In this document: one piece after another, positions 35,058 through 44,398 of the stretch
How the letters are laid out: each line of letters begins with the position of its first letter
Numbering within the stretch: the first letter of the stretch is position 1
From: Pseudomarimonas sp964350895
Lineage (GTDB): Bacteria; Pseudomonadota; Gammaproteobacteria; Xanthomonadales; Xanthomonadaceae
Assembly: GCA_964350895.1 (NCBI GenBank)
Contig: CAYGMG010000003.1
Location: 4,472 to 68,471, forward strand
Direction: 5' to 3'
Length of the DNA: 64,000 bases
The notes under the pieces: generated by a model
The model's database searches: none
What the model was told of the DNA's origin: nothing
What the model saw: the letters and a program-made list of their open reading frames with translations, nothing else
Program-made: the position numbers and the translations under genes

Positions 35058-37127
35058 ATGTCGGCGCAAATGACGGTTTTGCAGCGCGGCGGCGTCGCCC
35101 TGCGCCAAGGGATTGGCGCGCCCTTGTTGCTGCTGGCACTGCTGGCCATGGTGGTGCTGCCCCTGCCCACCCCGCTGCTCGACGCGCTGTTCACTTTCAA
35201 TATCGCGCTGTCCCTGGTGGTGGTGCTGGCGGTGGTCTACGTCAGCCGGCCCCTGGACTTCAGCATCTTCCCTACCGTGCTGCTGATCACCACCCTGCTC
35301 CGCCTGGCACTCAACGTGGCCTCGACCCGCGTGGTCCTGCTCAACGGACACCAGGGCACCGATGCGGCCGGACAGGTCATCGAGGCTTTCGGCGAGTTCG
35401 TGATCGGCGGCAACTATGCGGTAGGCCTGGTGGTTTTCGCCATCCTGACGATCATCAACTTCGTGGTGATCACCAAGGGTGCCGGGCGCATCTCCGAGGT
35501 GTCGGCCCGCTTTACCCTGGATGCCCTGCCCGGCAAGCAGATGGCCATCGATGCCGACCTCAACGCCGGCCTGCTGTCGCGCGACGAGGCCAAGGCGCGG
35601 CGCGACGAGGTGCGTGAGGAGGCCGACTTCTACGGCTCGATGGACGGCGCCTCGAAGTTCGTCCGCGGTGACGCCATCGCCGGCCTGCTGATCCTGTTCA
35701 TCAACCTGATCGGCGGCCTGCTGATCGGCATGCTGCAGCACGACCTCAGCCTCGGCGAAGCAGCACGCGTCTATGCATTGCTGACCATCGGCGACGGTCT
35801 CGTGGCGCAGATCCCGGCGCTGTTGATCGCCACCGCGGTAGCGATGCTGGTGACCCGCATCTCGCGCTCCCAGGACATGGCGCAAACCCTGTTCAAGCAG
35901 ATGCTCGGCCAGGAGCGTGCGCTGGCAGTGGCGGCCGGCGTGATGCTGATCATCGGGGTGATCCCGGGCATGCCCAACGTGCCCTTCCTGCTGCTTGGCG
36001 CCGCGCTGGCCTACGCCGCCTGGTCGCTGCACAGGCGCCGCGAGCAGGCCCGCGTGGCCGCCGAGGCGCCAGCCCCATCGACCACGCCGCCGCCGCTTCC
36101 CGAGCTCAGCTGGGACGATCTCGCGCCGGTCGACCCGCTGGCGATCGAGGTCGGCTATCGGCTGGTGCCCCTGGTCGAGCGCAAGCACGGCGGCGAACTG
36201 CTGGCGCGGATCAAGGGCATCCGCAAGAAACTCACCCAGGACCTGGGCTTTCTGGTGCCACCGGTGCATATCCGCGACAACCTGGAGCTGGCGCCCTCGA
36301 ACTACCGGCTGCTGGTGCACGGCGTGCCACTCGCCCAGGGCGAGGTGCACCCGGATCGCGAGATGGCCCTGGATCCGGGACGGGTTTTTGGCAAGGTCGA
36401 AGGCATCCACGCCAAGGATCCAGCGTTCGGACTGGATGCGGTGTGGATCACCCCGACCCAGCGCGGCGAGGCCGAGTCGCTGGGCTACACCGTGGTCGAC
36501 CCGGCCACGGTGATCGCCACGCATCTCTCGCATCTGGTCCGCGAGCATGCCCACGAGCTGCTCGGCCATGAGGAAGTGCAGCAGCTGCTGGCAACGCTTG
36601 GCCGCAACGCCCCTAAGCTGGTCGAGGAACTGACCCCGCGCGCCCTGCCCCAGGCAGTGATCGCCCGCGTGTTGCAGAACCTGCTAGCCGAGCGGGTGCC
36701 GATTCGCCAGTTCAAGCGGATTGCCGAAACCCTGGTCGAGGAGGCGCCCAAGTCGCAGGATCCGGCCGACCTGACCGCCGCCACCCGCGCTGCGCTGGGC
36801 CGCTTCATCGTCCAGGAAATCGGCGGCATGGCGGCCGAACTTCCGGTCTACACGCTGGCGCCGCAGCTGGAACGGGTCTTGCAGGATTCCGTTTCAGGCA
36901 ATGCGTCGGCTCTCGAACCCGGACTCGCCGACCGCCTCACCCAGAGCCTGGGCGACGTGGTCAAGCGACAGGAAGCGCTCGGCGAACCCACGGTCTTGCT
37001 GGTCCCGGGTGCGGTCCGGGCAGTGCTGTCGCGACTGGTGCGGCACAGCGTCCCGCAGCTGTGGGTGCTGGCTTACCACGAGATCCCGGACGACAAGCGG
37101 ATAAAGCTGATCGGCTCGGTGGGATGA
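35058..37127 (+). CDS. flhA: Flagellar export gate protein FlhA
   Basis: FlhA forms the nine-fold ring that receives export substrates. The 689-residue protein has eight predicted membrane helices in the first half. The conserved FHIPEP-like region includes VYVSRPLDFSIFPTVLLITT, and the cytoplasmic loop includes DALPGKQMAIDADLNAGLL. The large C-terminal domain (about 350-689) docks chaperones. It begins three bases after flhB. All features are normal. Confidence 0.97.
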   Translation: MSAQMTVLQRGGVALRQGIGAPLLLLALLAMVVLPLPTPLLDALFTFNIALSLVVVLAVVYVSRPLDFSIFPTVLLITTLLRLALNVASTRVVLLNGHQGTDAAGQVIEAFGEFVIGGNYAVGLVVFAILTIINFVVITKGAGRISEVSARFTLDALPGKQMAIDADLNAGLLSRDEAKARRDEVREEADFYGSMDGASKFVRGDAIAGLLILFINLIGGLLIGMLQHDLSLGEAARVYALLTIGDGLVAQIPALLIATAVAMLVTRISRSQDMAQTLFKQMLGQERALAVAAGVMLIIGVIPGMPNVPFLLLGAALAYAAWSLHRRREQARVAAEAPAPSTTPPPLPELSWDDLAPVDPLAIEVGYRLVPLVERKHGGELLARIKGIRKKLTQDLGFLVPPVHIRDNLELAPSNYRLLVHGVPLAQGEVHPDREMALDPGRVFGKVEGIHAKDPAFGLDAVWITPTQRGEAESLGYTVVDPATVIATHLSHLVREHAHELLGHEEVQQLLATLGRNAPKLVEELTPRALPQAVIARVLQNLLAERVPIRQFKRIAETLVEEAPKSQDPADLTAATRAALGRFIVQEIGGMAAELPVYTLAPQLERVLQDSVSGNASALEPGLADRLTQSLGDVVKRQEALGEPTVLLVPGAVRAVLSRLVRHSVPQLWVLAYHEIPDDKRIKLIGSVG

Positions 37128-37147
37128 CACGTTAAGAGGATGCAAGT

Positions 37148-38371
37148 ATGAGGATCAAGCGATTTGTCGCCCCGGACATGCGGACTGCCCTGCGCATGGT
37201 GCGCGACGACCAGGGTCCGGATGCGGTGATCCTGTCCAGCCAAAAGCTCGAACAGGGAGGTTTTGAGGTGGTTGCCGCGACCGACTACGACGAGGCTTTG
37301 GCTCGGCATACCTTGCTGGCCGACCAGCTGCCGGAGCGGGCGCTATCCACCCAGGTAGACCCAGCGGTCGCCAGCGCCGAACGGCGCAGCGTGACCGCAC
37401 TCAAGGCGGCCAGCACGCCAGCGCCCACGCAGCCGGCCCGCGAGTCGCTGGAGCGAGCCTGGGAGGAACATCCCTCGATGCACTCCCTGCGTCGCGAGCT
37501 GAGCAGCATGCGCGAACTGCTCGAGCGCCAGGCCAGCCGCTTCGCCGAGGAGCGCCTGCGCGCGGTGGGGCCGCGAGCGACCGTGCTCGACGAACTGACC
37601 TCGTTCGGGTTCGACGCCGAGCTGGCGCGTTCGATTGCCACTGCAGTACCGGCAGATGCCGACACCGCCCGCGCCCGCGGCATCATGCTCGGGCTGATCG
37701 CCAAATCCTTGGTCGTCACCCGCAAGGAGCCGATCGAGGCCGGCGGCGTGATCGCCCTGGTCGGGCCCACCGGTGTTGGCAAGACCACCAGCATCGCCAA
37801 GCTGGCGGCGCGCTACTCTGCCGCGCATGGTCCCCGAGACGTTGCCCTGGTTACCACCGACGTGCATCGCTGCGGCGGGCGCGAGCAGCTTGCCACCTTC
37901 GGTCGGATGCTCGGCATGCCGGTTACCGAGATCCATCGCGAAGAGGCCCTGGCGCCGGCGCTGGATCGGCTCGCCGACTATCGCCTGGTATTGATCGACA
38001 CGCCGGGCTTTGGCCAGCGCGACCGTGGGCTTTCCACCCAGCTGCACTGGCTGCGGGCGGCGGGTCGGGTGCGCTGCTTCCTGACCCTGCCGGCCAATGC
38101 GCAGGGGCCTGACCTCGACGAAGTGGTACGCCGGTTTCGCGGCGCCGAGCCGGAAGGCTGCATACTGACCAAGGTCGATGAGACCGGCTGCCTGGGATCG
38201 GCACTCTCGGTATTGATCCGCCACCGCTTGCCGGTAGCCTATGTGACCGACGGGCAGCGCGTGCCCGAAGACATCCAGCGCGCCGAAGCACACCGCCTCG
38301 TGCTGCGGCTGGGAGAACTCAAGCGGGCTGCCAGTGCCGCCGACACCAAGGAGAGCGCCGATGCCGCATGA
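37148..38371 (+). CDS. flhF: Flagellar placement GTPase FlhF (diverged G motifs)
   Basis: FlhF is an SRP-like GTPase that fixes flagella at the pole. The 407-residue protein has the FlhF start MRIKRFVAPDMRTALRMVRD, a variable linker and a coiled-coil. The NG domain has P-loop GPTGVGKTTSIAKLAARY near residue 206. Later G motifs differ from the usual form: TTDVHRCGGREQL instead of TDTYRIGAxEQL, and DTPGFGQRD instead of DTAGMSQRD. TKVDE is kept. A GTPase with altered catalysis is possible. It overlaps fleN by 11 bases. Confidence 0.93.
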   Translation: MRIKRFVAPDMRTALRMVRDDQGPDAVILSSQKLEQGGFEVVAATDYDEALARHTLLADQLPERALSTQVDPAVASAERRSVTALKAASTPAPTQPARESLERAWEEHPSMHSLRRELSSMRELLERQASRFAEERLRAVGPRATVLDELTSFGFDAELARSIATAVPADADTARARGIMLGLIAKSLVVTRKEPIEAGGVIALVGPTGVGKTTSIAKLAARYSAAHGPRDVALVTTDVHRCGGREQLATFGRMLGMPVTEIHREEALAPALDRLADYRLVLIDTPGFGQRDRGLSTQLHWLRAAGRVRCFLTLPANAQGPDLDEVVRRFRGAEPEGCILTKVDETGCLGSALSVLIRHRLPVAYVTDGQRVPEDIQRAEAHRLVLRLGELKRAASAADTKESADAA

Positions 38372-39239
38372 CCCCTCCGCCCCGACCGCCAGCGGTCCGC
38401 GGGCCGCGCCCGCCGCCACGGCGCGCGCCGTGCGCACCATCGCCGTCACCGGCGGCAAGGGCGGCGTCGGCAAGACCAGCGTCTCGGTCAATCTGGCGCT
38501 GGCACTGGCAGACAGCGGACACCGGGCGCTGCTGTTGGATACCGACCTTGGCCTTGCCAATGTCGATGTCCTGCTTGGCCTTGCGCCCAAGTTCACCCTG
38601 GCCGACGTCGTCGCCGGGCGCTGCAGCATCGAAGAGACCGTGCTCACCGGGCCCAAGGGCTTGCTGGTGGTGCCGGCGGCTTCGGGCAAGCGGCACATGA
38701 CCGAGCTCTCGCCGGCCGAACACATCGGTTTGATCCGCGCCTTCTCGGACATGGACCGCCCGCTCGACACCATGGTCATCGACACCGCGGCCGGGCTTGG
38801 CGAGAGCGTGCTGGCCTTTTCCCAGGCCGCGCACGAGGTGCTGGTGGTGGTCTGCAACGAACCGGCCTCGATCACCGATGCCTATGCCCTGATCAAGGTG
38901 CTCTCGCGCGAGCGCGGCGTCGCCCGGATGCACATTCTTGCCAACATGACGCGCAGCGCAGGCGAAGGCCGCGAACTGTTCGACAAGCTGTCGCGGGTCA
39001 CCGACAAGTTCCTTGACGTGCATCTCAATTTTCTCGGCGCAATCCCCTACGACGAGTGGATGCGACGTGCGATCCAGCGCCAGCAAGCCGTGCTGCAGGC
39101 CTTTCCGGCCAGCGCGGCGTCGCTGGCGTTCCGCGCGCTGGCGCAAAAGATCGACAAGTGGCAAGCTCCGGCCATGCCAAGAGGAAATGTAGAGTTCTTC
39201 GTAGAACGGATGATTCCCGGAGCAGGTGCGGCGGCGTGA
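38361..39239 (+). CDS. fleN: Flagellar number regulator FleN (FlhG)
   Basis: FleN is a MinD-like ATPase that limits flagellar number by restraining FleQ. The 292-residue product has the deviant Walker A GGKGGVGKT near residues 31-39, then LLLDTDLGLANVDVLLGL and VIDTAAGLGESV. The C terminus lacks an obvious amphipathic helix beyond QKIDKW. ATG at 38361 has AAGGAG at 38348-38353 and is preferred over an in-frame ATG at 38334. It overlaps flhF, and fliA follows at once. Confidence 0.95.
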   Translation: MPHDPSAPTASGPRAAPAATARAVRTIAVTGGKGGVGKTSVSVNLALALADSGHRALLLDTDLGLANVDVLLGLAPKFTLADVVAGRCSIEETVLTGPKGLLVVPAASGKRHMTELSPAEHIGLIRAFSDMDRPLDTMVIDTAAGLGESVLAFSQAAHEVLVVVCNEPASITDAYALIKVLSRERGVARMHILANMTRSAGEGRELFDKLSRVTDKFLDVHLNFLGAIPYDEWMRRAIQRQQAVLQAFPASAASLAFRALAQKIDKWQAPAMPRGNVEFFVERMIPGAGAAA

Positions 39240-39242
39240 TTG

Positions 39243-39977
39243 ATGGCAGCTCCCTCGGCCTACCGCGAAGCGGCGCGCACCAGCACCAGTGACCAGGTCG
39301 CGCGGCACGCCGATCTCGTCCGGCGCATCGCCCATCACCTTGCCGCGCGGCTGCCGCCGAACGTCGAAGTCGACGACCTGATCCAGGCCGGCATGGTCGG
39401 CCTGATCGAGGCTGCACGCCAGTTCGACCACAACGCCGGCGCCTCGTTCGAGACCTATGCTTCGATCCGTATCCGCGGCGCGATGATCGACGAGATCCGT
39501 CGCGGTGACTGGGTGCCGCGCTCGGTGCACCGTCGGGTCCGTGAAGCTGCTGAGGCCACCCGCCAGATTGAGCAACGCGAAGGACGCGCTGCCAACACCG
39601 CAGAAGTCGCCAAGGCGCTGGGCATCAGCCTGGACGAATACGGCAAGCTGATGGAGGGCGCCATTCGCGGCCATCTGTTCAGCCTTGAGGAAGACGCCGA
39701 GCTGCACGGTGACGCGAGAGTCGCCCAGACCGCGCCTGCACCCCAGGTTGGCCTGGAGTCGCAGCAGTTCCAGCAGGAGCTGGCCCGCGCCATCGAAGGG
39801 CTGCCGGAGCGCGAACAGCTGATCCTTTCGCTTTACTATGAGCAGGAACTCAACCTGCGGGAGATCGGTGCCGTCCTTGGCATCACCGAATCCCGCGTCT
39901 GCCAGGTCCACGGCCAGGCCATGGTGCGTCTGCGCGCCAGGCTCCGTGACTGGAGCGGAACCGAACCCTCCCTTTGA
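39243..39977 (+). CDS. fliA: Flagellar sigma factor FliA (sigma-28)
   Basis: FliA directs RNA polymerase to late flagellar promoters. The 244-residue protein has region 2 (DDLIQAGMVGLIEAARQFDH and FETYASIRIRGAMIDEIRRG), region 3 and region 4 (GLPEREQLILSLYYEQELNL with the GAVLGITESRVCQVH helix-turn-helix). ATG at 39243 is chosen; a TTG one codon upstream is also open. Its target promoters appear at 12814, 16452, 42674 and 58907. No flgM anti-sigma gene is in the window. Confidence 0.97.
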   Translation: MAAPSAYREAARTSTSDQVARHADLVRRIAHHLAARLPPNVEVDDLIQAGMVGLIEAARQFDHNAGASFETYASIRIRGAMIDEIRRGDWVPRSVHRRVREAAEATRQIEQREGRAANTAEVAKALGISLDEYGKLMEGAIRGHLFSLEEDAELHGDARVAQTAPAPQVGLESQQFQQELARAIEGLPEREQLILSLYYEQELNLREIGAVLGITESRVCQVHGQAMVRLRARLRDWSGTEPSL

Positions 39978-40000
39978 ATTCGATTGCCGGAGTCCTCCTC

Positions 40001-40390
40001 GTGAACAAGAACATGCGCATCCTGATCGTCGACGACTTCTCGACCATGCGGCGGATCGTCAAGAACCTGCTCAACGATCTTGGCTTCACCAACACAGCCG
40101 AGGCCGAAGACGGCAATGCAGCGCTTGCCGCACTGCGCGCCAGCAAGTTCGACTTCGTGGTCACCGACTGGAACATGCCGGGCATGACCGGCATCGAGCT
40201 GCTCCGGGAAATCCGCGCCGACGGCAACCTGTCCAAGATGCCGGTCCTGATGGTCACCGCCGAAGCGAAGCGCGAGCAGATCATCGAAGCCGCCCAGGCC
40301 GGGGTCAACGGCTACATCATCAAGCCGTTCACCGCGGCCACGCTGCAGGAAAAGCTCGCCAAGATCTTCGAGCGGCTGGAGGCGGCATGA
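40001..40390 (+). CDS. cheY: Chemotaxis response regulator CheY (first set)
   Basis: This single receiver domain carries the signal from CheA to FliM. The 129-residue protein has the acidic pair D11-D12, phospho-acceptor D56 in TDWNMPGM, T86 and switch K108 in IIKPF. It is close to Pseudomonas CheY in MRILIVDDFSTMRRIVKN. I choose GTG at 40001, with CCGGAG eight bases upstream, over an in-frame ATG at 39974 that overlaps fliA. It overlaps cheZ by four bases. Confidence 0.95.
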   Translation: MNKNMRILIVDDFSTMRRIVKNLLNDLGFTNTAEAEDGNAALAALRASKFDFVVTDWNMPGMTGIELLREIRADGNLSKMPVLMVTAEAKREQIIEAAQAGVNGYIIKPFTAATLQEKLAKIFERLEAA

Positions 40391-40983
40391 GCAATCCCGC
40401 GGGACGGGAAGAGCTCATCGCGCGGCTGCACGCCGCGCTCGAAGCCTTGGAGGCGAACGACGAGGCGGGCTTCAAGGCATCGATCAACGCGATCGCCGAG
40501 CTGCGCACCAGCCCGGTGATCCAGGCGCTGGCGCGGCTGGCGCGCGAGCTGGGCGAAACCCTCGGCTCGCTGAACGTCGCCGACCCTCTGTTCGCCGAGC
40601 TTCCCGACGCCAGCGCGCGGCTGCAGCACGTGGTCAAGATGACCGAAGAAGCCACCCACACCACCCTGGACCTGGTCGAGCAGTCACGCGAACTGCTGGC
40701 AGGGATTCCTGCCGAGGCCGGCGGCGAAGCGCTGGCGGCGGTGCGCAAGAACCTGTCCGACGTCGCCCTTGCGCAGTCCTACCAGGACCTTACCGGGCAG
40801 ATCATCAAGCGTGTGGTCGGCGTGGTCGATCGCGTCTATGACACCGTCGCCGCGTTCGGTATCGACGTGCGCGCCGAGCAGCGCAAGGACAGCAATCTCG
40901 CCGGCCCGGCGGTCAAGGGCGTCGACACCCATGCCGTCTCGCAGGGTGATGCCGATGACCTGCTATCGCAGCTCGACCTGTAG
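40387..40983 (+). CDS. cheZ: CheY-P phosphatase CheZ
   Basis: CheZ removes phosphate from CheY. The 198-residue, mostly helical protein has the active-site helix with catalytic Gln in SYQDLTGQIIKRVV. It ends in the CheY-docking peptide DDLLSQLDL. The start overlaps cheY by four bases. This sets the first chemotaxis system apart from the second, which has no cheZ. Confidence 0.95.
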   Translation: MSNPAGREELIARLHAALEALEANDEAGFKASINAIAELRTSPVIQALARLARELGETLGSLNVADPLFAELPDASARLQHVVKMTEEATHTTLDLVEQSRELLAGIPAEAGGEALAAVRKNLSDVALAQSYQDLTGQIIKRVVGVVDRVYDTVAAFGIDVRAEQRKDSNLAGPAVKGVDTHAVSQGDADDLLSQLDL

Positions 40984-40998
40984 CCGGACGACGCGCGC

Positions 40999-42657
40999 AT
41001 GAGCGACATGATGGATGACATCGCCGCGGACTTCCTGATCGAGGCGCGGGAGATCACCAGCCGGCTCGGCGAGGAGCTGGTGGCGCTGGAGCGCTCGCCG
41101 AGCGACAAGGAGCTGCTTAACGCGGTGTTCCGCGGCTTCCACACCATCAAGGGCGGCGCCGGCTTTCTCAACCTGGGGCCAATGGTCGACCTCTGCCACG
41201 CGCTGGAAGAGCAGTTCGGCAACGTCCGTTCGGGCAAGCGCAGCCTCGACCCTGAACTCTGCGACGGCGCCCAGGAGGCGCTCGATCACGTCGTCCGCAT
41301 GCTCGGCGAACTGGGAGCCGGGACGCCCTTGCAGGCTGCGCCGGAAGGCCTGATGGTTCGCCTCAACAGCGCTGACAGCGGCCTGCCAGTGGCTGCCGTC
41401 ACGCCAGCCAGGGCAGCCGAGAAATCCCTCGACGCGCCGACCCCGGCGAGCCGACGGGCGCGGCCTCAAAGCGAGCAGGACTCGCGCTCGATCGAGGCCA
41501 CCCGCGAAGTCCCCATCGAGACCACCATCCGCATCGACACCAAGCGGCTGGACGCGATCGTCAACCTCGTCGGCGAGCTGGTTCTCGCACGCAACCGCCT
41601 CAAGACGCTGCGTGGGGCACGCCGCGATGACGAGGTCGATCGTGCCGTCGCCGCGCTCGACGTCACCACCACACGTCTGCAAAGCGCGGTGATGAAGACC
41701 CGGATGCAGCCGGTCGGGCGCGTGTTCTCGCGTTTTCCCAAGGTCGCCCGGGATGTCGCCCGCGCGGTCAAGAAGGAAGTCGAACTCGAGCTGATCGGCG
41801 CCGACACCGAGCTCGACAAGACCCTGGTCGAGTCACTGGCCGACCCGCTGGTCCATCTGGTGCGCAATGCCATCGACCACGGCGTCGAGGCGCCGGATGT
41901 GCGTGAGCGGGTCGGCAAGCCGCGCTGCGGCAAGGTGATCCTCGCCGCACGCCAGGAAGGCGACCACATCGCCATCGAAGTGCGCGACGACGGCGGCGGC
42001 ATCGATCCCGAGATCATCAAGGCCAAAGCCCGTGAGAAAGGACTGATCGATGCCGATACCGCCGCGCGACTAGGCCCGGACGAGGCGTTTCAGCTGATCT
42101 TCCTGCCCGGCTTCTCGACCAAGGCCCAGGTCAGCGACATTTCCGGTCGCGGCGTCGGCATGGACGTGGTGCAGTCGAAGATCCGCGAGCTCAATGGTCG
42201 GGTGTCGATCCAGTCCAAGCTCGGTGAAGGCTCGCGCTTCCTGATCCGGGTCCCGCTGACCCTGGCCATCCTGCCCGCCCTGCTGGTGCACTGCGTCGAT
42301 CGCGTGTTCGCCCTGCCGCTGGCCAGCGTGCAGGAAGTGCTGCCCTACCAGCCCGAGTATCTGCGCTGGGTCGACGGCCGCGAGATGCTGGATCTGCGCC
42401 AGCAGCCCATGCCCTTGGTGTTCCTGCGCCGCTGGCTGGGCGAGCAGGCTCAGGAGGGACCGTCGCACGTCGTGCTGCTGATCACCGGCGATGGACCGAT
42501 GGGCCTGGTTGTCGACCAGGTTCGCGGGCGCGAAGAAGTGGTCATCAAGCCCTTGCCGAAGTCCTTGCGCGGCGTGAAAGGCCATGTCGGCGCAACGCTC
42601 ACCGGCGATGGGCGCATGGCGCTGATACTCGATGTCGATGCGCTGGCACGCAGCTGA
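40999..42657 (+). CDS. cheA: Chemotaxis histidine kinase CheA (first set, short form)
   Basis: CheA phosphorylates CheY and CheB on receptor signals. This form has 552 residues. The P1 phosphotransfer domain has His48 in FHTIKGGAGFL. A Pro/Ala/Ser-rich linker (about 110-175) follows with no visible P2 CheY-binding domain. P3 dimerisation has IVNLVGELVLARNRLKTLRG, and P4 kinase has NAIDHGVEAPDVR, DDGGGIDPE and GRGVGMDVV. P5 is CheW-like. It lies between cheZ and motC. There is no cheB beside it, unlike in Pseudomonas. Confidence 0.95.
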   Translation: MSDMMDDIAADFLIEAREITSRLGEELVALERSPSDKELLNAVFRGFHTIKGGAGFLNLGPMVDLCHALEEQFGNVRSGKRSLDPELCDGAQEALDHVVRMLGELGAGTPLQAAPEGLMVRLNSADSGLPVAAVTPARAAEKSLDAPTPASRRARPQSEQDSRSIEATREVPIETTIRIDTKRLDAIVNLVGELVLARNRLKTLRGARRDDEVDRAVAALDVTTTRLQSAVMKTRMQPVGRVFSRFPKVARDVARAVKKEVELELIGADTELDKTLVESLADPLVHLVRNAIDHGVEAPDVRERVGKPRCGKVILAARQEGDHIAIEVRDDGGGIDPEIIKAKAREKGLIDADTAARLGPDEAFQLIFLPGFSTKAQVSDISGRGVGMDVVQSKIRELNGRVSIQSKLGEGSRFLIRVPLTLAILPALLVHCVDRVFALPLASVQEVLPYQPEYLRWVDGREMLDLRQQPMPLVFLRRWLGEQAQEGPSHVVLLITGDGPMGLVVDQVRGREEVVIKPLPKSLRGVKGHVGATLTGDGRMALILDVDALARS

Positions 42658-42673
42658 GCCGCGCCCTGACCCC

Positions 42674-42700
42674 TCAAGCTCGGCCGCCTTCGGTCGATAG
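42674..42700 (+). promoter_or_regulatory. Sigma-28-like promoter of motC/motD
   Basis: TCAAGCTC, an 11-base spacer and GTCGATAG at 42693-42700 match the sigma-28 consensus in TCAAG and in the CGATA core. It begins 17 bases after the cheA stop and ends 26 bases before the motC ATG. Stator genes are often FliA targets. Confidence 0.65.
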
Positions 42701-42726
42701 GCGTAGATCATGGACGTGACGACCTT

Positions 42727-43467
42727 ATGGACCTGCTGACTCTTCTCGGACTGATCCTCGGCCTGGTGGCCATCGTCGGCGGCGCCATCGCCAAGGGCGC
42801 TGGGGTCATGGCCCTGGTCAATGTCGCGGCCTTCCTGATCGTCATCGTCGGCACGCTGGCGGCAATCCTGCTGCACACGCCGATGAAGACCTTTCGCAAG
42901 GCCTTCGCCATCCTGCCCTGGATCATCAAGCCGCCACAGTCGCGCACCGACCTGCTGATTTCCCAGGTGGTCGAGTGGAGCAACACTGCCCGCCGCCAGG
43001 GACTTCTCGGGCTGGAAGCGGAGATCGCCAAATCCGAAGACCCGATGGTGCGCAAGGGTCTGCAGATGCTGGTCGATGGCCTGGAGCCGGAAGCGATCCG
43101 AGGCATGCTGGAGATCGACCTCGGCAGCCAGGAGCACAGCGAACTGGCCGCCGCCAAGGTCTTCGAGGGCATGGGCATCTACGCGCCGACCCTTGGCATC
43201 ATCGGCGCGGTGCTCGGACTGATGGCGGTCATGCAGAACCTGGCCGATCCGACCAAGCTCGGTCCCGGCATCGCTGCGGCGTTCACCGCCACGGTGTACG
43301 GCATCGGCTCGGCCAACCTGTTCTTCCTGCCGGTCGCAGCCAAGCTCAAGGGCATCGTCGCCGGCCGGGTCGCCGAGCGCGAGCTGCTGATCGAGGGCCT
43401 GATCGCCATCGCCCAGGGTGAAAACCCGCGCAATATCGAAGCCAAGCTGTCCGGCTTTGCGCACTGA
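42727..43467 (+). CDS. motC: Flagellar motor stator protein MotC (MotA family)
   Basis: This is the ion-channel partner of MotD in the stator. The 246-residue membrane protein has four helices, the first two near the N terminus (LLGLILGLVAIVGGAIAKGA; NVAAFLIVIVGTLAAILLHT). A cytoplasmic loop follows, then IIGAVLGLMAVMQNLADP and the last helix IGSANLFFLPVAAKLKGIVA. Linkage to motD right after fliA-cheYZA marks it as the MotC type found in polar flagella. Ion choice cannot be read with certainty. Confidence 0.94.
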   Translation: MDLLTLLGLILGLVAIVGGAIAKGAGVMALVNVAAFLIVIVGTLAAILLHTPMKTFRKAFAILPWIIKPPQSRTDLLISQVVEWSNTARRQGLLGLEAEIAKSEDPMVRKGLQMLVDGLEPEAIRGMLEIDLGSQEHSELAAAKVFEGMGIYAPTLGIIGAVLGLMAVMQNLADPTKLGPGIAAAFTATVYGIGSANLFFLPVAAKLKGIVAGRVAERELLIEGLIAIAQGENPRNIEAKLSGFAH

Positions 43468-43474
43468 TCCGCCC

Positions 43475-44395
43475 ATGTCACGTCGTCGAGCGCACGAGGA
43501 GCATGCCAATCACGAAGCCTGGGCGATCCCCTATGGCGACCTGGTCACGCTGCTGTTGGCGTTCTTCGTGGTGATGTATGCGATCTCGTCGCTCAACGAG
43601 GGCAAATACCGGGTGCTCTCGTACTCCCTTAACGCGGCGTTTGGTGGACCACCGAAGTCGGTGGCCCCGGTACAGATCGGCACCCAGCTGACTGGCTCCG
43701 GCGCCAACCGTTCGCCGCCGATCGTCATCTCCGGCGCGCAGGGCATGGTGGCGCCGATCCCGGCCAGCCGGATGCCCAACCTGCCGCGCGTCTCAAGGCA
43801 GATCCGCAACAACCTTCCACAACCCATGCTTGCTGCCGACCGCAACGAGGTGATGCAGGCCCGCGACCAGCTCAACCGGATCGGCGATGACATCGAACAG
43901 GCCCTGGGTGGCCTGATCGAACGCGACCTGGTCGCAGTCAACCGCACCGACCTGTGGATCGAGGTGGCGATCAAGTCCGACATCCTGTTCGGCAGCGGCT
44001 CTGCGATCCCCAACGAGCAGGCCCTGCGCGTACTCAATCCCCTGGCCGACTCGCTGCGCGACGCGCCCAACGCGATCCGCATCGAAGGCCACACCGACGA
44101 CAGGCCGATCGCCACCGCGCAGTTCCCCAGCAACTGGGAACTCTCCGGCGCCCGCGCGGCAGGCATCCTCAGGCTGTTTGCGGCGCGCGGCATCGATTTT
44201 TCCCGGCTGTCCCTGCTCGGCTACGGTGAGATGCGCCCGATCGCCAGCAACGATACAGCCGAGGGGCGCCAGGCCAATCGCCGGGTAGTGATGGTGATTC
44301 TCGCCGACGTGCCCTCACCGGACGGCCTGGCCGACCCCGCCGAGGGCGCGCCCGAAAGCATGGTCGCCCCTATCGACTCGACCACGGAGCCTTGA
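43475..44395 (+). CDS. motD: Flagellar motor stator protein MotD (MotB family)
   Basis: MotD anchors the stator to peptidoglycan and supplies the channel aspartate. The 306-residue protein has a basic cytoplasmic start, one membrane helix with Asp22 in PYGDLVTLLLAFFVVMYAIS, and a C-terminal OmpA-like domain. The domain has FGSGSAIPNEQALRVLNPLA, RIEGHTDDRPI and NRRVVMVI. ATG at 43475 is seven bases after the motC stop; the in-frame start at 43418 overlaps motC and adds a tail unlike MotB. Confidence 0.95.
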   Translation: MSRRRAHEEHANHEAWAIPYGDLVTLLLAFFVVMYAISSLNEGKYRVLSYSLNAAFGGPPKSVAPVQIGTQLTGSGANRSPPIVISGAQGMVAPIPASRMPNLPRVSRQIRNNLPQPMLAADRNEVMQARDQLNRIGDDIEQALGGLIERDLVAVNRTDLWIEVAIKSDILFGSGSAIPNEQALRVLNPLADSLRDAPNAIRIEGHTDDRPIATAQFPSNWELSGARAAGILRLFAARGIDFSRLSLLGYGEMRPIASNDTAEGRQANRRVVMVILADVPSPDGLADPAEGAPESMVAPIDSTTEP

Positions 44396-44398
44396 GCG

